This document shows positions 10,479 through 22,398 of a stretch of DNA of 64,000 nt, piece by piece. Each line of letters begins with the position of its first letter. Position 1 is the stretch's first letter. The stretch spans positions 434,001 to 498,000 of the forward strand of contig NC_033569.1 of the NCBI RefSeq assembly GCF_001680005.1. Direction: 5' to 3'. The notes beneath the pieces are model-generated. The model made no database searches and was not told the origin of the DNA. It saw only the letters and a list, made by a program, of their open reading frames with translations. The position numbers and the translations under genes were made by a program. Source of the DNA: Plasmodium coatneyi (lineage: Eukaryota > Apicomplexa > Aconoidasida > Haemosporida > Plasmodiidae).

Positions 10479-12054
10479 TTACATGTTCTGATAACCTACC
10501 ATGCCGCGACCCGGTGTATTATTATTTCTTCTTCCTTTGGATTGTCCTATGTAGGCGGTAGGACGAACGGTAGTAGAATTGTCTATTGTGGAATTTGCTT
10601 CCGAACTTGCTCTAAAATCCACTGTTGAAACTTCCGTTAATGTATCAATGTCATGCCCAACTGATCTTCTTCTTCAATTACTTCTTCTTCCTCCATTTCC
10701 AGAAGAGTGGTTACCAAACCAGGAAGACCATGGTTTATACTGAAGGGAAGGTTGTTAGGGGTATTAGAACGTATTGTTTGGGGTGGTATGGTGGAATGAA
10801 GGTGGTGTTAGGGGTGGTATGTTGGAAGGAAGGAATGTTGTTTGGGGGTGGTCGGTGAAAGCGAAGGCTGTTAGGTGGGTCGGTGGTAGGGTGGAAGGAA
10901 GATTGGTAAGGGTGGTTGGTGGAATGAATATTTGTTAGGGGTCAAAGGAAGGAGGGTCTAAGGGGGGGGAAGGAAGGATTAATGAATATTATTTATTTTT
11001 AGCCACTGTAATATATAATGGTAATATTTTACCTTGTATAAGAAGAATGCCAATGCTGGGAATTCTAATGCTGCTAAGGTACCAAAAGCAGAAGAAAGAG
11101 AATAAGCTTTATTTGCTTGAAGAGCCGCTTCCTTTAATTTGGATTTTGCTGTTTGTGCTTCGGACTCTATACTTCTTCGTAGAGTATCTAATGTAGATTG
11201 CAATTCTGATAGTTTACTATTAATTTGATCCTTACGATCTTTCCAGAATTTGCTGCAGTAATGGTCATCTGGATTGTTTGTGCAACCTTGTCCACAGCAG
11301 TACGTGCTGTTTTAACGTCGTGCAAGTAATTTTTACATTTCTCAAGACCTTCGGACCCACTATTTTTGAACAGTTCTTGTATAGTAGGATGGTCATACCA
11401 GAAATCAAATATTGTTTTTCTATTATTGAAGAGGTCACTCTGAAGTGGTTCATTATCACGGGGAATATTACATAGCCCTGTACCAGAGGGACTATTTATA
11501 GAGTCGCAAAGAAGACCTATGTGAACTGGGAAATTATTACTTCTCCAGTGGCCATTAGATATTCTATCCCCTAACCAATAATAAAAAAAATGACGCGCTC
11601 TACATTCGGCTGGTGCCAATTTTGAAGGTGATTGTTTATCTTCTCCCCTGTATTCTTTGTATATATGGCCCAAGGCTCTTCTAATATTAGCCTCATTACC
11701 CGTAAGATTCCGCGTTCCCAATTCATACTTCGTTACTTCTGTGTTGCAGCCATTGTCCTCTGTACATTCTACGTCTGTGATCTTCTCAAATTTCTCATAG
11801 TAGTGGAACCATGAGGGTAAATTCTTTGGATCTATTGTCTGTAAATATGAATAGTTGGCAAAAGAAAGTGTGGAATGTGTGGAATATATACTCTTGTTCG
11901 TATTTCATGGAAGGAGAAACGAAGAACGGAAGGGGTTAGAAGGAAGGGGAATGCTCTTCCCCTTCCTTCTAACTCCCTTCCTCCTTCCCTTATCTCCTTC
12001 TTTGCAATATTGTTCCCTCCCTTCCAATATTCTTCCCCTTACCGATCCTGACAT
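10479..12054 (-). pseudogene. KIR: KIR5: disrupted KIR gene (frameshift plus nonsense codon)
   Basis: The exon layout is normal: exon 1 12054-12043 (MSGS, donor GTAAGG), exon 2 11838-11033 (TIDPKNLPSWFHYYEKF onward), exon 3 10739-10479 (YKPWSSWFG tail). Two defects are visible. Exon 2 is 806 bases, one short of a multiple of three: after TARTAVDK the frame changes near 11284-11296, and PIR-like sequence (TNNPDDHYCSKFW) resumes in another frame through to FFLYK. In exon 3 the codon at 10676-10674 is TGA, inside a purine-rich run after GGRRSN, and recognisable KIR tail continues in frame beyond it to VGYQNM. Its membrane region is nearly identical to that of KIR6 (KLKEA, LQANKAYSLSSAFGTLAALE). 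A sequencing error could explain one defect but less easily both. Confidence 0.85.
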
Positions 12055-13860
12055 GGTTAATATATATACTTCTATATATGTGTGTATAATGTGAGTTTAT
12101 ATTAAAAACTGTTCCTCTATATATATATATTCAAAAAAAAAAAAAAAACGAGGAAGAAGGTTTAAGGAGTGGTGCTAGTTCTATAATTATAGTAAATGAG
12201 TATATGTCAAAATTTTTGCACTTTGTATTCTCTGTGTGTGAAAAATCATACATACACATATTACACTTCTAATTTTTTCGAATAATAATAGTAGTGATAA
12301 CACATTTCACATACATACATATGTGTACGTATACGTATCAGAATCATTACATATGTATATATAAGCATATATATATATTTATATATATGTATATAGGTGT
12401 ATATATATATATGTATAATACACATAAATATAAACAAATATATATGTTGATATAACAAAAAAAGAAGAGAAGTCAAAGAAAAGGGGAGGGATACACCTCC
12501 TTTTTTTTTTTACACACAACGTTCCTTTATTTATGTACTCACTGTACACTGTACTACTCTATTGTGCTGCACTCTATTTTATTGTACTTTATTGTCCTGT
12601 ACTCTATTTGTATGGTGTGTTGTTGCTCATAATCCTTCGAAATATTATATTATTATTTGCATACTCCGGTTATTAACTATATATAAGAATGCAACTCTCT
12701 TCTTAAATGAGCATTTTCATCCTGTGATATATTGTAAGTTCATGTTTCCCTTCTATTATTATTAGAAAAAAAAATCATTAAGTAACTTTTTCTTAACGTA
12801 CATATATTGTATAGTTCATATACAAGGAGTGTTTCTCCTTCTTCAAGGTGTGTATATTCATTAATACCTATATAATGAACAATATGCACATTTATAGGAA
12901 TAAATGGGCGAAGGAATGGAAAAAGGTATAATTAAAAGCAATTAGGTGAATGTTATTTTTGTGAAGAAAAGAAAAATATTCATACACACGTTCCTTATAT
13001 AATAATAACATTTTACACCATACCTACTCTTCCATTCCTGACTTCTCAGTAGTAATAAAAGTTCCTTTTCTTTTCCTTTTTTTCTTTTCTTTTCTTTACC
13101 TTTCCCTTTTTTCTTTTCTTTTCTTTTTCATTACTTTTCTTTTTCTTTTCTTTTTCCATACTCAATTATGATACAAACAGGTCACTTATTTGGGTGGAAT
13201 GTGCATATTTTATGTATACTATGTGAGCTACCCCCTTTTTTGGGGTGCACATTATATATTTTTTGCACATGTTAATGTGTATTCTTCCATTCCATTCTTT
13301 TTTCTTTTTTTTCCCTTTATAAACACTCCGTAATAATAAAGTTTTTGAACTTTTTTTTTTTCTCTTTTTCTTTTGACAAATACACCACGAACAACTCATT
13401 TGTATGAATGAATATATGCACATTATGCACTATTTGAACTAACCTTAACCCTGCACCTTACCTTTTAATGCATGTTATACTTCTACATAGCAAGGTATCC
13501 TCTGTTTTTTTTTGTTTTTGACTTTTTCTTTTTTTTTTTTCTTTTTAACTTCCCTATCCCCATAAATTTATTCCTCTTTTTAGCTTAATTATATGCATTT
13601 GCACATATAATTATCTTATATATATTTGTATAATGTATTATCATTGTTCCTTGAAAATTTTTGCGCAGTGTGTGTGCTGTAAGGAAGAGTGCAAAATTTC
13701 ATATTCATCAATCATAGAAACAAACAAACAGAAAGAAGCAAAATTTTGCATACGTCCCTTACATTTCCCATTTTATACCGAATGTATGAACACATATAAG
13801 GAGGAATATATTTTAAAGTAAATTCATTACATATACAACATTGAAATATACACATAAACC
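12055..13860. promoter_or_regulatory. Divergent KIR5/KIR6 intergenic promoter region
   Basis: AT-rich, no supported gene. Right part (13245-13810) matches the KIR1 upstream region in reverse complement, including TTTTGCATA, TTATACCGA and TGTATGAA in the same order relative to the start codon. Polypyrimidine tracts lie at 13060-13160, and (TA)n with variants at 12340-12450. Confidence 0.6.
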
Positions 13861-15414
13861 ATGGGAGCAGCAGGGACAGGAACAATATGGGTTATATTTT
13901 ATTCAAAGTAAATACATTCATATTGTTTATATAATACTTTGCGCATGCTGCAGTGAACGTAGAAATATGGAAACATGTGGACTCATGTATTTCCCTAATT
14001 ACATTTATAGGACGGAGATTTGAATAAATTACCCTCAAAGAAAGTGTTTTATGATAAATTCGATAAGGGCCCTACGGGAGGATGTACCCGAATTACTGAC
14101 TGCAAGATGGGTTTGGACACCGTTCTGCAATTATATAAAGATAAGGGGGTTAATGATGATAAAGTTATAAAAACGTTGTGCTGTGCAACGGAGATGAAGG
14201 GGCAAAGTGAACTAGATGGGGAGTCCTGTCAATTTCTATACTACTGGGCAGGGTATACATTAACTGGAAGTGCCATAGATATCCCAAGTTTCAAAGGCCT
14301 CCTAAGTACTATTTGTCAGAAAATAAATGATACATATAGGGAAAATAAAAGTAAAATTATTTGTGAACAAGTTGACCAGAAGACTTTCAAAGAAAGAAAA
14401 GAAATACATGATTATTCTTATAATTATAATGCCATAGAAGGAGATTTAAAAGAAGGTACGCCACATTGTGGAACGCAATGGACACAACACCGCGATAACA
14501 TCATTTCAGCATGTAAGGCCGTAAAGCAAAATTGCGCAACGAAGGAACAGACAAGTATATCTGACGCCTATTGTAAGGACTTCAGTAGTAAATACAAAGT
14601 ATATTGTGATGCAGCGGAATTCTTAAACTCTTACTGTAATGCAAAAACTGCCTTAGAAGATGCACAACAGGGAAAAGCGGAAGCGGAACAAGCAACCTCA
14701 GCAGCAAAATCCAAATTAAAGGAAGCGACTCTTCAAGCAAATAAAGCTTATTCTCTTTCTTCTGCTTTTGGTACCTTAGCAGCATTAGAATTCCCAGCAT
14801 TGGCATATTTTCTCTATAAAGTAAGTACAATTACAAATACAAATAATAGTACTTAAACCTTCCTTCCCTCCTCCTTAGACCCTCATTCCTTCCTTCCTCC
14901 TTAGACCCTCCTTTCCTTCCTCCTTAGACCAACCTTTCCTTCCTCCTTAGACCAACCTTTCCTTCCTCCTTAGATCCTGTTTCTCTTTCCTCTTTAGACT
15001 CCTTCCTTCTCCTTAGAGCCTTCTTTCTTAGGTCCCCCTTACCTTCCACCTCCTTATACCCTCATTTACTTTCATTTCTTCAACCGCCCTTTCCTTCAGT
15101 ATAAACCATGGTCTTCCTGGTTTGGTAAGCACACTTCTGGAAATGGAAGGAGCGGAAGAAGCAATAGAAGAAGAAGATCAGCTGGACAAATCTTCGATGC
15201 GTCCGCAGAAGACACCTTAACAGAATATTCCACGGACACTTCTACAATAGGTCCAATAGCAGGATATTCCACCACACTACGTTCTCCTTCTGCGTACACT
15301 ACGCCGTCTACCAGACCCTCTACCCAAGGACCATCTACCACCAGAAGTGGAAGAACAGGAGCAAAAGGGAATAATGAACCAGGTCTTCCAAAAATAGGTT
15401 ACCAAAACAGGTAA
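13861..15414 (+). CDS. KIR: KIR6: KIR/PIR variant protein, 3 exons
   Basis: Exon 1 is proposed at 13861-13890 (MGAAGTGTIW, donor GTTATA, the same donor as KIR8). Exon 2 is 14011-14820 (acceptor TTTATAG; DGDLNKLPSKKVFYDKF onward, ending YFLYK at GTAAGT). Exon 3 is 15100-15414 (YKPWSSWFGKHTSGNG tail, ending IGYQNR). Phases are 0 and the product is 384 aa. The PIR features include CQFLYYWAGY. A helical Ala/Lys/Glu segment precedes the membrane stretch. The part from KLKEATLQANKAYS to the membrane is almost the same as in KIR5, showing recent sequence exchange or duplication between the divergent pair. Tail length is slightly longer than in its relatives (105 codons). No disruption was seen. Confidence 0.9.
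14866..15060 (+). repeat. KIR6 intron 2 pyrimidine-rich repeat (CCTTCCTCCTTAGACC units)
   Basis: Six to seven imperfect copies of a 20-25 base CTTTCCTTCCTCCTTAGACC unit fill the middle of intron 2. Each unit carries an internal TTAG. The true acceptor is CCTTCAG at 15093-15099. Confidence 0.85.
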
Positions 15415-15943
15415 CGCACAACATGTAACACCATTGGAATGTAACACCTGAAGATGGGAAAGGGAAGGGGGGAATGTTTCCATCCTTCCTGCCCCTCATT
15501 GGAGAAAGCATAAATGACCATCATAAAGCTTATATGCAGTGTAGGAAAAAAAAAAAAAAAGAGACACTTTCTTCTTTTTCCCTACATTCCTTTTTCGTCC
15601 ATTCCTTTTTTTCCTTCCTTCTTTTTTTCTTTTTTTTTTAATTTGTTTTCTTCATATGTCATTCCTTCTCTTTCCTTCCATGTCTTTGTTTGAATAAGCA
15701 CATAAGGAAAGAATACTTCAAAGGCGGATGCGGAGAAAGGTCCTGACCTTCTTTAAAGAAATATTCATGTATTTTAAAAAAATAAAAAAAAAAATTTATG
15801 AAGTCAAAATTTTTGTAACAAAATGAATAAGCATTTTTTAATTCTTCAAAAAAGAAGAAAGCTACCATACAAATCAAAATAAAGCGAAAAATTTTCTTCC
15901 ACTTATATTCACTACACATGAACATGTAAAAAATTTAATATAA

Positions 15944-15975
<32 letters not shown>

Positions 15976-16205
15976 GAAATTAATGTTGAGAAAAAAAAAA
16001 AAAAATTAAAAATTAAACGCACAAAAAAAAGGAAGAAATAAAAAAATTTAAAAAAAAAAAACAAGATTGAAAAAGAAAGAAAAGAAACAAAAAAATTAAG
16101 TCTACCACCTGTAAAATTTTAAAAGAAGAATGAAGCAAGTACACTCTATAAAAAAGGGGGGAAGGAATAATAGATTCTATTTACTGCTTCGTGGTGAGGG
16201 GAATA
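15415..16205. other. KIR6/KIR7 convergent intergenic region
   Basis: No gene. A KIR6 3' region hairpin (GGAAGG 15463-15468 with CCTTCC 15484-15489) is followed by GCAGTGTAGGAAAA and an AT-homopolymer-rich stretch. A short perfect hairpin, AAGGTC-CT-GACCTT, lies at 15737-15750, about 460 bases past the KIR7 stop. Confidence 0.5.
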
Positions 16206-18161
16206 TTATGCGGGATGATAACGCATATTCCTGCCACCTCCTGGTGTATTTGCTCTTCCTCTTCTAGTGGTAGATGATGTTCGTGTAGTAGTAGTGTATG
16301 GAGCAGAGAATTCCGTGTTAGAATCCTCTTCTGAACTTTCCGTTGAGTCGTAAGTGGAGTCGTATTCCGTTGAATATTCAATAGAATCGTCGTCCGTTTC
16401 CAAATCCAAGTTCTGTTCTAATGATCTCTTTTTTCTTCTTCTTCTTTTAGAGAAGGAGTTACGTGTCCCACGGAATAAGGAAGTGTACTGAATGAAAAAA
16501 GGAGGGGTTAGGGATTTGTATGTATGTATATATATATATAGTGCACACAGTTATATACGTACTAATAATCATGCAAATGAGTATTAGTAAGTGCTATTAT
16601 TCATATTTTAAAGTGTGCACATATTGTGTCATGGTGGTAACTGTACTTTATATAAAAAGAACGCAATGGCAGGTAATGCTATTGCAGCTGCTCCCGCTGC
16701 TCCAATAATGGATGGTATGGTAATAGGGGTGGTGTTCATTCCCAGGAAGGGTACACTCTCCGGAAGTTTTAAATTCTCCGCGACCGCCTGTGGTTTATTA
16801 CCACCTTGTTGTGGTGGTCCTTGTGGTTTCCCTGGGGGAGGTGGACCTTGGGGTTTCTTACCATCACCTCCACCTCCAGCTGCACCAAGAGCAGGAGCAG
16901 CAGCAGCAGCAGCACGAGTAGGTTTATCTGGACCTTCTGCACCAGGGAGAGCGGCACGGGCGGGAGGAGCAGTTGGAGTACCAGTATCTTGTTGATCAGG
17001 TGATTCAGCAAAAGCACCTTCCTGTTCCTCATCGCAGGGATCATCAAAGGGACCAACAAAAGGTTGTTCGCCTAAACTGCCAGCAGAAGCATCAGCGACA
17101 CCACCTGAAAAATGAATAAAAGAAGCAGAGAAGGGAGGAAGGAGGGGCAAATGTACTTTTTATTCCAATAATTACTATGGACAATATAAACTGAAGAAGG
17201 TGAGGTGGAACTGCACCGAAAGGGAGGTGTGCAGGTTCTTCTTCCTTCTTTTCTCCTGTGTATGTTAGTTATTTTTTCCCTCTTTGATCCATTAATAATA
17301 CTTTTTAACTAATGATACACTTGTCTTACTTTTTTCATCCGCCTTACCCGCTGCAGCTTGTTGTTGTTGCTGCAGCTGCGCCTGCACTTCTCCCAGCAGT
17401 GTACTTAGTCTAGGCGCATTACTGAGAACCTGACTCTGCCATGGTGAGTGCCATATACTACAGAACGCACTGGACGACATCTCTTTCTTCTGGCACCTGT
17501 TGATAATGTCTGTATACGCGTCATTCGCGCGCCTCAGGTAACCTTCGTACTCTTTCAGGCATCCTCCATTAAAATTTCTCCAAATATTCTTCACTGTGTC
17601 ATAGTCCTGGTTACACTCGTATAATTCTTTGAGTTCACTGAACTCCTTGTCCGTAACATCCAGATATGTAAGTTCGCACCTTTTGGTACCATATTGCTCT
17701 TCTATTGTTAATAGTATATTACAAATTTTTTTCATAATGCTAGAAAAATAAGTTTCCCCTTCTGTCCATTCTGTTAAAACTTTCTGCCCCAGCCAGAAAG
17801 GAAAGTGTTGACACTGAGTAGCCCTATCGAACATGCTCTTCTCATGAACATTAATATGGCACCAAGTATTTACAACTTCTTGTGCGAACCCCGGAGGACT
17901 AACATACTGTGATAAAGAGTTTTTCAATTCTTCCTCCACAGTTACACAAATAGCATCTTCCTTCCTAATTTTCGATTTTTCCGCTAATGTTTTATATACT
18001 TCCTCAAATTTGGGAGAGTGTGTACAGCCTGCCTATAAATTTAATGAATAAGGTGTACACAATGCACTATATATATATTATAATATATGTTCCCAGATAT
18101 ATGCGTTAAGTTCTATATGTGTATTTATCCCGCCTCTAAATTTCTTCTTTACCACTGCCAT
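16206..18161 (-). CDS. KIR: KIR7: KIR/PIR variant protein with an extra intron and Pro/Gly-rich stem, 4 exons
   Basis: Exon 1 is 18161-18153 (MAV, donor GTAAAG). Exon 2 is 18032-17330 (AGCTHSPKFEEVY onward, donor GTAAGA, phase 1). Exon 3 is 17104-16647 (acceptor TTTTTCAG, phase 1) and ends FFLYK. Exon 4 is 16487-16206 (YTSLFRGTRNSFSKR tail ending RYHPA). The frame closes exactly across all junctions, giving 483 aa. The ectodomain holds CQHFPFWLGQ and a poly-Gln run. The extra exon encodes an unusual stem: an acidic patch, then Ala/Pro repeats and a GPPPPGKPQGPPQQGG-type segment, before the membrane helix. Base composition of that exon is much more GC-rich than its neighbours. The stem may have been acquired or expanded by repeat slippage. 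Confidence 0.87.
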
Positions 18162-18610
18162 TTTCCTTTTTCCCCGTTGTAATATTCCGCTTTATAATAA
18201 TTTTACTTTAATATGCGTACAACTTCAGTATACATTTCCCCTCTTTGAATTGTACTCCTCTATTATTCCTTCCTTCCTCTGTGTTTTACTTACACATACG
18301 TATACTCCTGTACTGAGTTTCTATTGCTTAATTTGAATATACATTCACTCTCATTGTGTAAACTGTAATTCATTGTAAACATGGATTATACAAATATACA
18401 TATGTTACTCATATGTGTATGGAGTGTATTAATTATTAAATCTATACACAGAAGGTGGGAAAGGAAGAAGATGATGGAGGTTGGATGGTAAGGTAGTAAG
18501 AATGGGAAGAAGAAGATGATGCGATGGTAAGTTGTGGATTGTGCTATGGCATATTCTTTTTCATTTTTCCTTTTTTTTTTTTTTTTTCATTTTTCTCTTT
18601 CTTTCCTTAT
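18162..18610. other. Intergenic: KIR7 upstream region
   Basis: AT-rich with no supported gene. It presumably holds the KIR7 promoter. Confidence 0.45.
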
Positions 18611-18619
18611 GTTCACCCT

Positions 18620-19095
18620 TAGGCTTCAAATCATCCCCCCTGAAACAGCTAAATACCAGGCCACATTGTTCTTCTTCCACCTTGAAACAGCTAAATAACA
18701 GGCTACATTGTTATTCTTAAAAACCCCGAAATCATAACCTTAAATGCAAAATCCTACACATACACCCCTAAAATGAGAAATCCTACACATACAAACCCCT
18801 AAATGCGAAATCCTACATACACCCTGAATGCTAAATTCTCTTAAACTAAGTGTGAAATCCTACATACACACCTTAAAACAGCGAAATACCGGGCCACATT
18901 TGTTGCTCTTGTAACCTAAAACAGCTAAACACCAGGCCATATTTTTGTTCTTACACCCTAAATCCTTAACCACAATTGTGAAATCCTACACATACACCTC
19001 CCAAATGCTAAATCCTGTACACATACACCCTAAAATGCGAAATCCTACAAACACACCCCTAAATTGCGAAATCCTACACACACACCCCTCTGATT
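18620..19095. repeat. Degenerate minisatellites (AAACAGCTAAATACC and GCGAAATCCTACACATAC families)
   Basis: Two interleaved degenerate repeats are seen. The first is a ~41-base unit containing AAACAGCTAAATACCAGGCC plus ACATTGTTCTTCTT (18650, 18690, 18880, 18920). The second is a 25-30 base unit TGCGAAATCCTACACATACA (at least eight copies, 18740-19085). A shorter array of the same two families occurs at 24020-24205, in the same place relative to KIR9 as this array is to KIR8. Confidence 0.85.
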
Positions 19096-19234
19096 CATTC
19101 AACTTTATTTTATTATTTTTTTATTCTTTTTTTCACTTCTTTTCTTCTAATATTAATTTTTTTTTTTTTTCTTTTTTTTATTTGCGGAAAATACATTTTC
19201 TTTTTTTTTTTTTTTTTTTTAATTCTTTTTTCTC

Positions 19235-19622
19235 AACTGTTTGCCTCTTTGTGGTACTTCCCAGATTGGCAACACCTTTGCACGACACCTTTCAAGATAA
19301 ACAAGTACTTTCAATTATGCCCATAAAAAAAAGGGAAAAAACACAATTTAGCATCTACATGGGACAAACATTTATGGTTAGATGATAATGCTGCCTGAAA
19401 GGGTTGTTCCCTTGAAATGGACGAATACGCTGCAGGGAAAACACCAATGGAAGATTCCCCCCCTCCTGTTGGGGAATTATTCATTTCACAGTTGGTGGTG
19501 TACCCCCACACATACATACGCACACGAATGCTACCAATTATGCGTCACCTCCCTTTTTTTCGGCGACAAAATGATGAACTTGTTGTGGGAAATAGGTACA
19601 TTTCTTAAGATACAAACCTGGG

Positions 19623-19625
<3 letters not shown>
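19235..19625. other. Conserved non-coding block A, beyond the KIR8 3' end
   Basis: About 390 bases strongly similar to 24327-24731. Shared strings include CTCAACTGTTTGCCTCTTTG, AAGATAAACAAGTACTTTCA, GGGGAATTATTCATTTCACA and TACATTTCTTAAGATACAAA. The block has no frame shared by the two copies. A hairpin TTCCCC...GGGGAA (19455-19476) is kept in both copies with a changed loop. Confidence 0.75.
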
Positions 19626-19653
<28 letters not shown>

Positions 19654-19870
19654 AAAATCACAATCGAAAGGAGGAAATTATTAAATATAATGCCCTATAT
19701 GATAATTTCTATTCCCATTCTTAATAATACGATAATACCTATCACGGTTATGTCCCAAAGTGTATTGTGTAATAAATGATCTAAATGTATGCAATTCCTT
19801 TATCACGCACACACATATTTCCTCTTCCATTTGGACTTGTTGTTCGAAAGGATCTACATTTAATGTTACA

Positions 19871-22179
19871 TTACATACGTTGATAACTAATATTCCTTTG
19901 CCTCTGTTGTTGTTGTGCACACCTTTGTCTCTGTTGCTGCTGTCTATTACTATTCCTTCCACTATTTGTCCTTGTGGGTGGTGATCTACCATTATATATG
20001 GTATAATTTTCTGTTGTTGTTCTTGACAGGTTTGATGTGGAAGCTACAGTTGAGCCGATCGTGGAATCGTTGTCCGTTAATGTGTCCCAGCTCTTTGCAC
20101 CTGATCTTCTTTTTCCTCTATTACTTCTGGTGTGGGGGCTCCTTCCTCCTCCAAAGTAGTGACTTATCCAGGGGGGTAGGAGATTATACTGATAGGAAAG
20201 CGTTAAAGGAAGGGTGTTAGAAAAAAAGGGGTCAAAGGAAGGAAAGGAACGTCTAGGGAAGGAAGGGAGGTGGTCTAAAGAACGAAGGTTGTGTTAGGTG
20301 ATAGGTGGGTTGTTAGGTGGGTGGTGGTAGGTGAGAGTATTAACATGCATTATGTATATATATATGTGTACAATGTGCAGCCTATTCTATCTTTTTATTG
20401 TTTATAAGAATACTGTATATGTACACGGTGGTATGTGCTTATATATTAATTTTATAAAAGTAGTTGTACCTTGTGGAGAAAAAAGGCAATTGTTGGTAGG
20501 CCGACTATTCCTAGTATGGAAGAGATAGCAGTGGCGGCCGCATTCACTCCTTCCGCATCACGTAAAAATCCCTGTGCCCTGTCTGATATACACTTTGAGC
20601 CTAGGAGTTTCTCACGAATGAGTTCTTTATACTGGGTGTTAAATTTAATACAATATGCATTTCCACTATAGAGTCCCTTTTCACAGTGTCCCTTTATAAT
20701 GCTATATGCTAGTGCAGCCTCCTGTAGATAATGCTGTAAATCTTTACTACAGGCGGTTCCATTAACCCCTACCTTTTCGTTTATAGTTGTATAGTCCTTA
20801 TAAGAATCATATACTCTTTTCTCAGAATCTAAATACACGTACTCAAAAGGGCTACGCACAATTTCACATTTATTTCCACCATCAGGCAATGCTTTCAATT
20901 TCTCTAATACCTTATCCATAAAATTCCAAAATGATTCATCACTCTTTAGATCGCCAGAGAATATATGCCCTATGTAATAATAGGAAAAATGGCACCGTTC
21001 ATCTTCGGACAAATTGTCCCCTTTCAGGTTACGCACTCTGCACCAGACTTTCTTAAGGTCCTCTATATTTTCACTATTGTTAGCATGTAACTTCCATGCT
21101 TCCTTCAGGTCTGTAGGAAAATTATCATCATCCCCATTACAATCGCTTTGCCCTTTATTGAGTGCACTGTACGCTTTTGTTGAAGGTGCATCCTTTAGAA
21201 TTTTATCCTATAGATGTAATAGGTCAAGTAAGTGTGTTTTCATGTATTCCTTACCTTGAAATTCATTACACTATGGATAGAAAATATTTCATGTGGACAC
21301 ACATATGAATTTGTTGCATGTGAGTTTATGGAGAAACACACAGCAGAAATAACCTTCTCCCTGTCCTGCAGATCCATTTTGCCAACACCGAGGTCGGAAC
21401 CATCTAGTACATTTGTGCATTTTAAATCAGACAGTCCATTACCCTGATTCTTCGTATACTCCTGTTCAAACTTTTCACAATAAGTGCCGGATGTGGCATG
21501 ACATTCGCAAATTGTATGTACTTCATTATAATTTTCAACTAACTTCTGTACATATTCGGAACAATCCTTACTACACTTTGATTCATATTTATTTAACTCC
21601 CCCTTTATGTAACTGTGGTCATAGATGTATTCATAGGCTTCTTTTCTTTGTTGGAAATTGTTCCAGTTAATGCCTTTGCATGCAACATCACAGTCACTAA
21701 CATCAGTCAAATTACTCTGAAGTGCGGTGCAAGCAGCACTCATAATATTATTAAATGTAGTATAATCTGTCTTAATCTTCATTTTGCGCCGCACGTAGTC
21801 CCCTATCCAAAAAAATAGGAAATTACAGCGCTCGCTATACAACGGTCCGCTGTCCTTTTTCTCCATTTTGAATGCGAGACCACAGGCCTGTCCAATCTTC
21901 TCGTATTCTTCTATTTTATCTTCATATGTTTCTAGCGCCGATTCTATTTTATTCACGTCGTCATGGCTTTCGTTAAATTTTGCACTCAAAAACTTACTAT
22001 ATATTCCCATGGAAGGCAAATTATACAGCATAGATCTCTATATATATAATTAAAAGGGAATATATATTCATGTTCATTTCCATCAGAACACACAGGAAGT
22101 ATTACATGCATATTACTAAAGTACACCTTTTAAATTGAAATATAACCCGTAATATTCCTCCTTCTCCTCCTTCTTCCAT
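19871..22179 (-). CDS. KIR: KIR8: two-domain KIR/PIR variant protein, 4 exons
   Basis: Exon 1 is 22179-22147 (MEEGGEGGILR, donor GTTATA). Exon 2 is 22037-21354 (first PIR domain, RSMLYNLPSMG to LQDREK, donor GTTATT). Exon 3 is 21207-20470 (second PIR domain, DKILKDAPSTKAY to the membrane helix ending AFFLHK). Exon 4 is 20188-19871 (tail YNLLPPWISHYFGGG, with a Gln/Arg-rich end before ISYQRM). All phases are 0 and the product is 590 aa. Each domain has its own CxFxxFWIGD/CHFSYYYIGH core and distal cysteines, so this is a tandem-domain protein. The segment joining the domains contains DGSDLGVGKMDL, an apparently degraded form of the DFDLGD peptide found in KIR9. KIR9 is its neighbouring paralogue. 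Confidence 0.88.
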
Positions 22180-22355
22180 GGTTCCCGTGTATGTATTTCG
22201 GTGTATAATGAATTTGTGTGTTCAGGAGTGTTGTTCTTTCATACATATATATATTTATTCCATATATATATAACGAATTGGTGTTAAGAGGTTCTTATAT
22301 ATGCAGAATACATATGTAAACATTCCTCCTCCCTCTTTATCCTTGTGCTTTATTT

Positions 22356-22356
<1 letters not shown>

Positions 22357-22396
<40 letters not shown>
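22357..22396. repeat. (AT)n tract upstream of KIR8
   Basis: An uninterrupted AT dinucleotide run of about 36 bases lies about 180 bases upstream of the KIR8 start codon. KIR9 has a matching tract at 27306-27342, about 215 bases upstream. Confidence 0.9.

Positions 22397-22398
<2 letters not shown>

Noticed and set aside
16769..17059. Low-complexity frames overlapping the KIR7 stem exon
   Set aside because: Shadows of the GC-rich KIR7 exon, whose frame is fixed by splice phases on both sides.
18740..19085. CRISPR-like array (repeats of 25-30 bases)
   Set aside because: Units are degenerate, contiguous and without unique spacers; this is a eukaryotic minisatellite.
18945..19385. 146-residue plus-strand frame
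   Set aside because: It spans the minisatellite, poly-T and part of the conserved block; the frame is not kept in the second copy at 24k.
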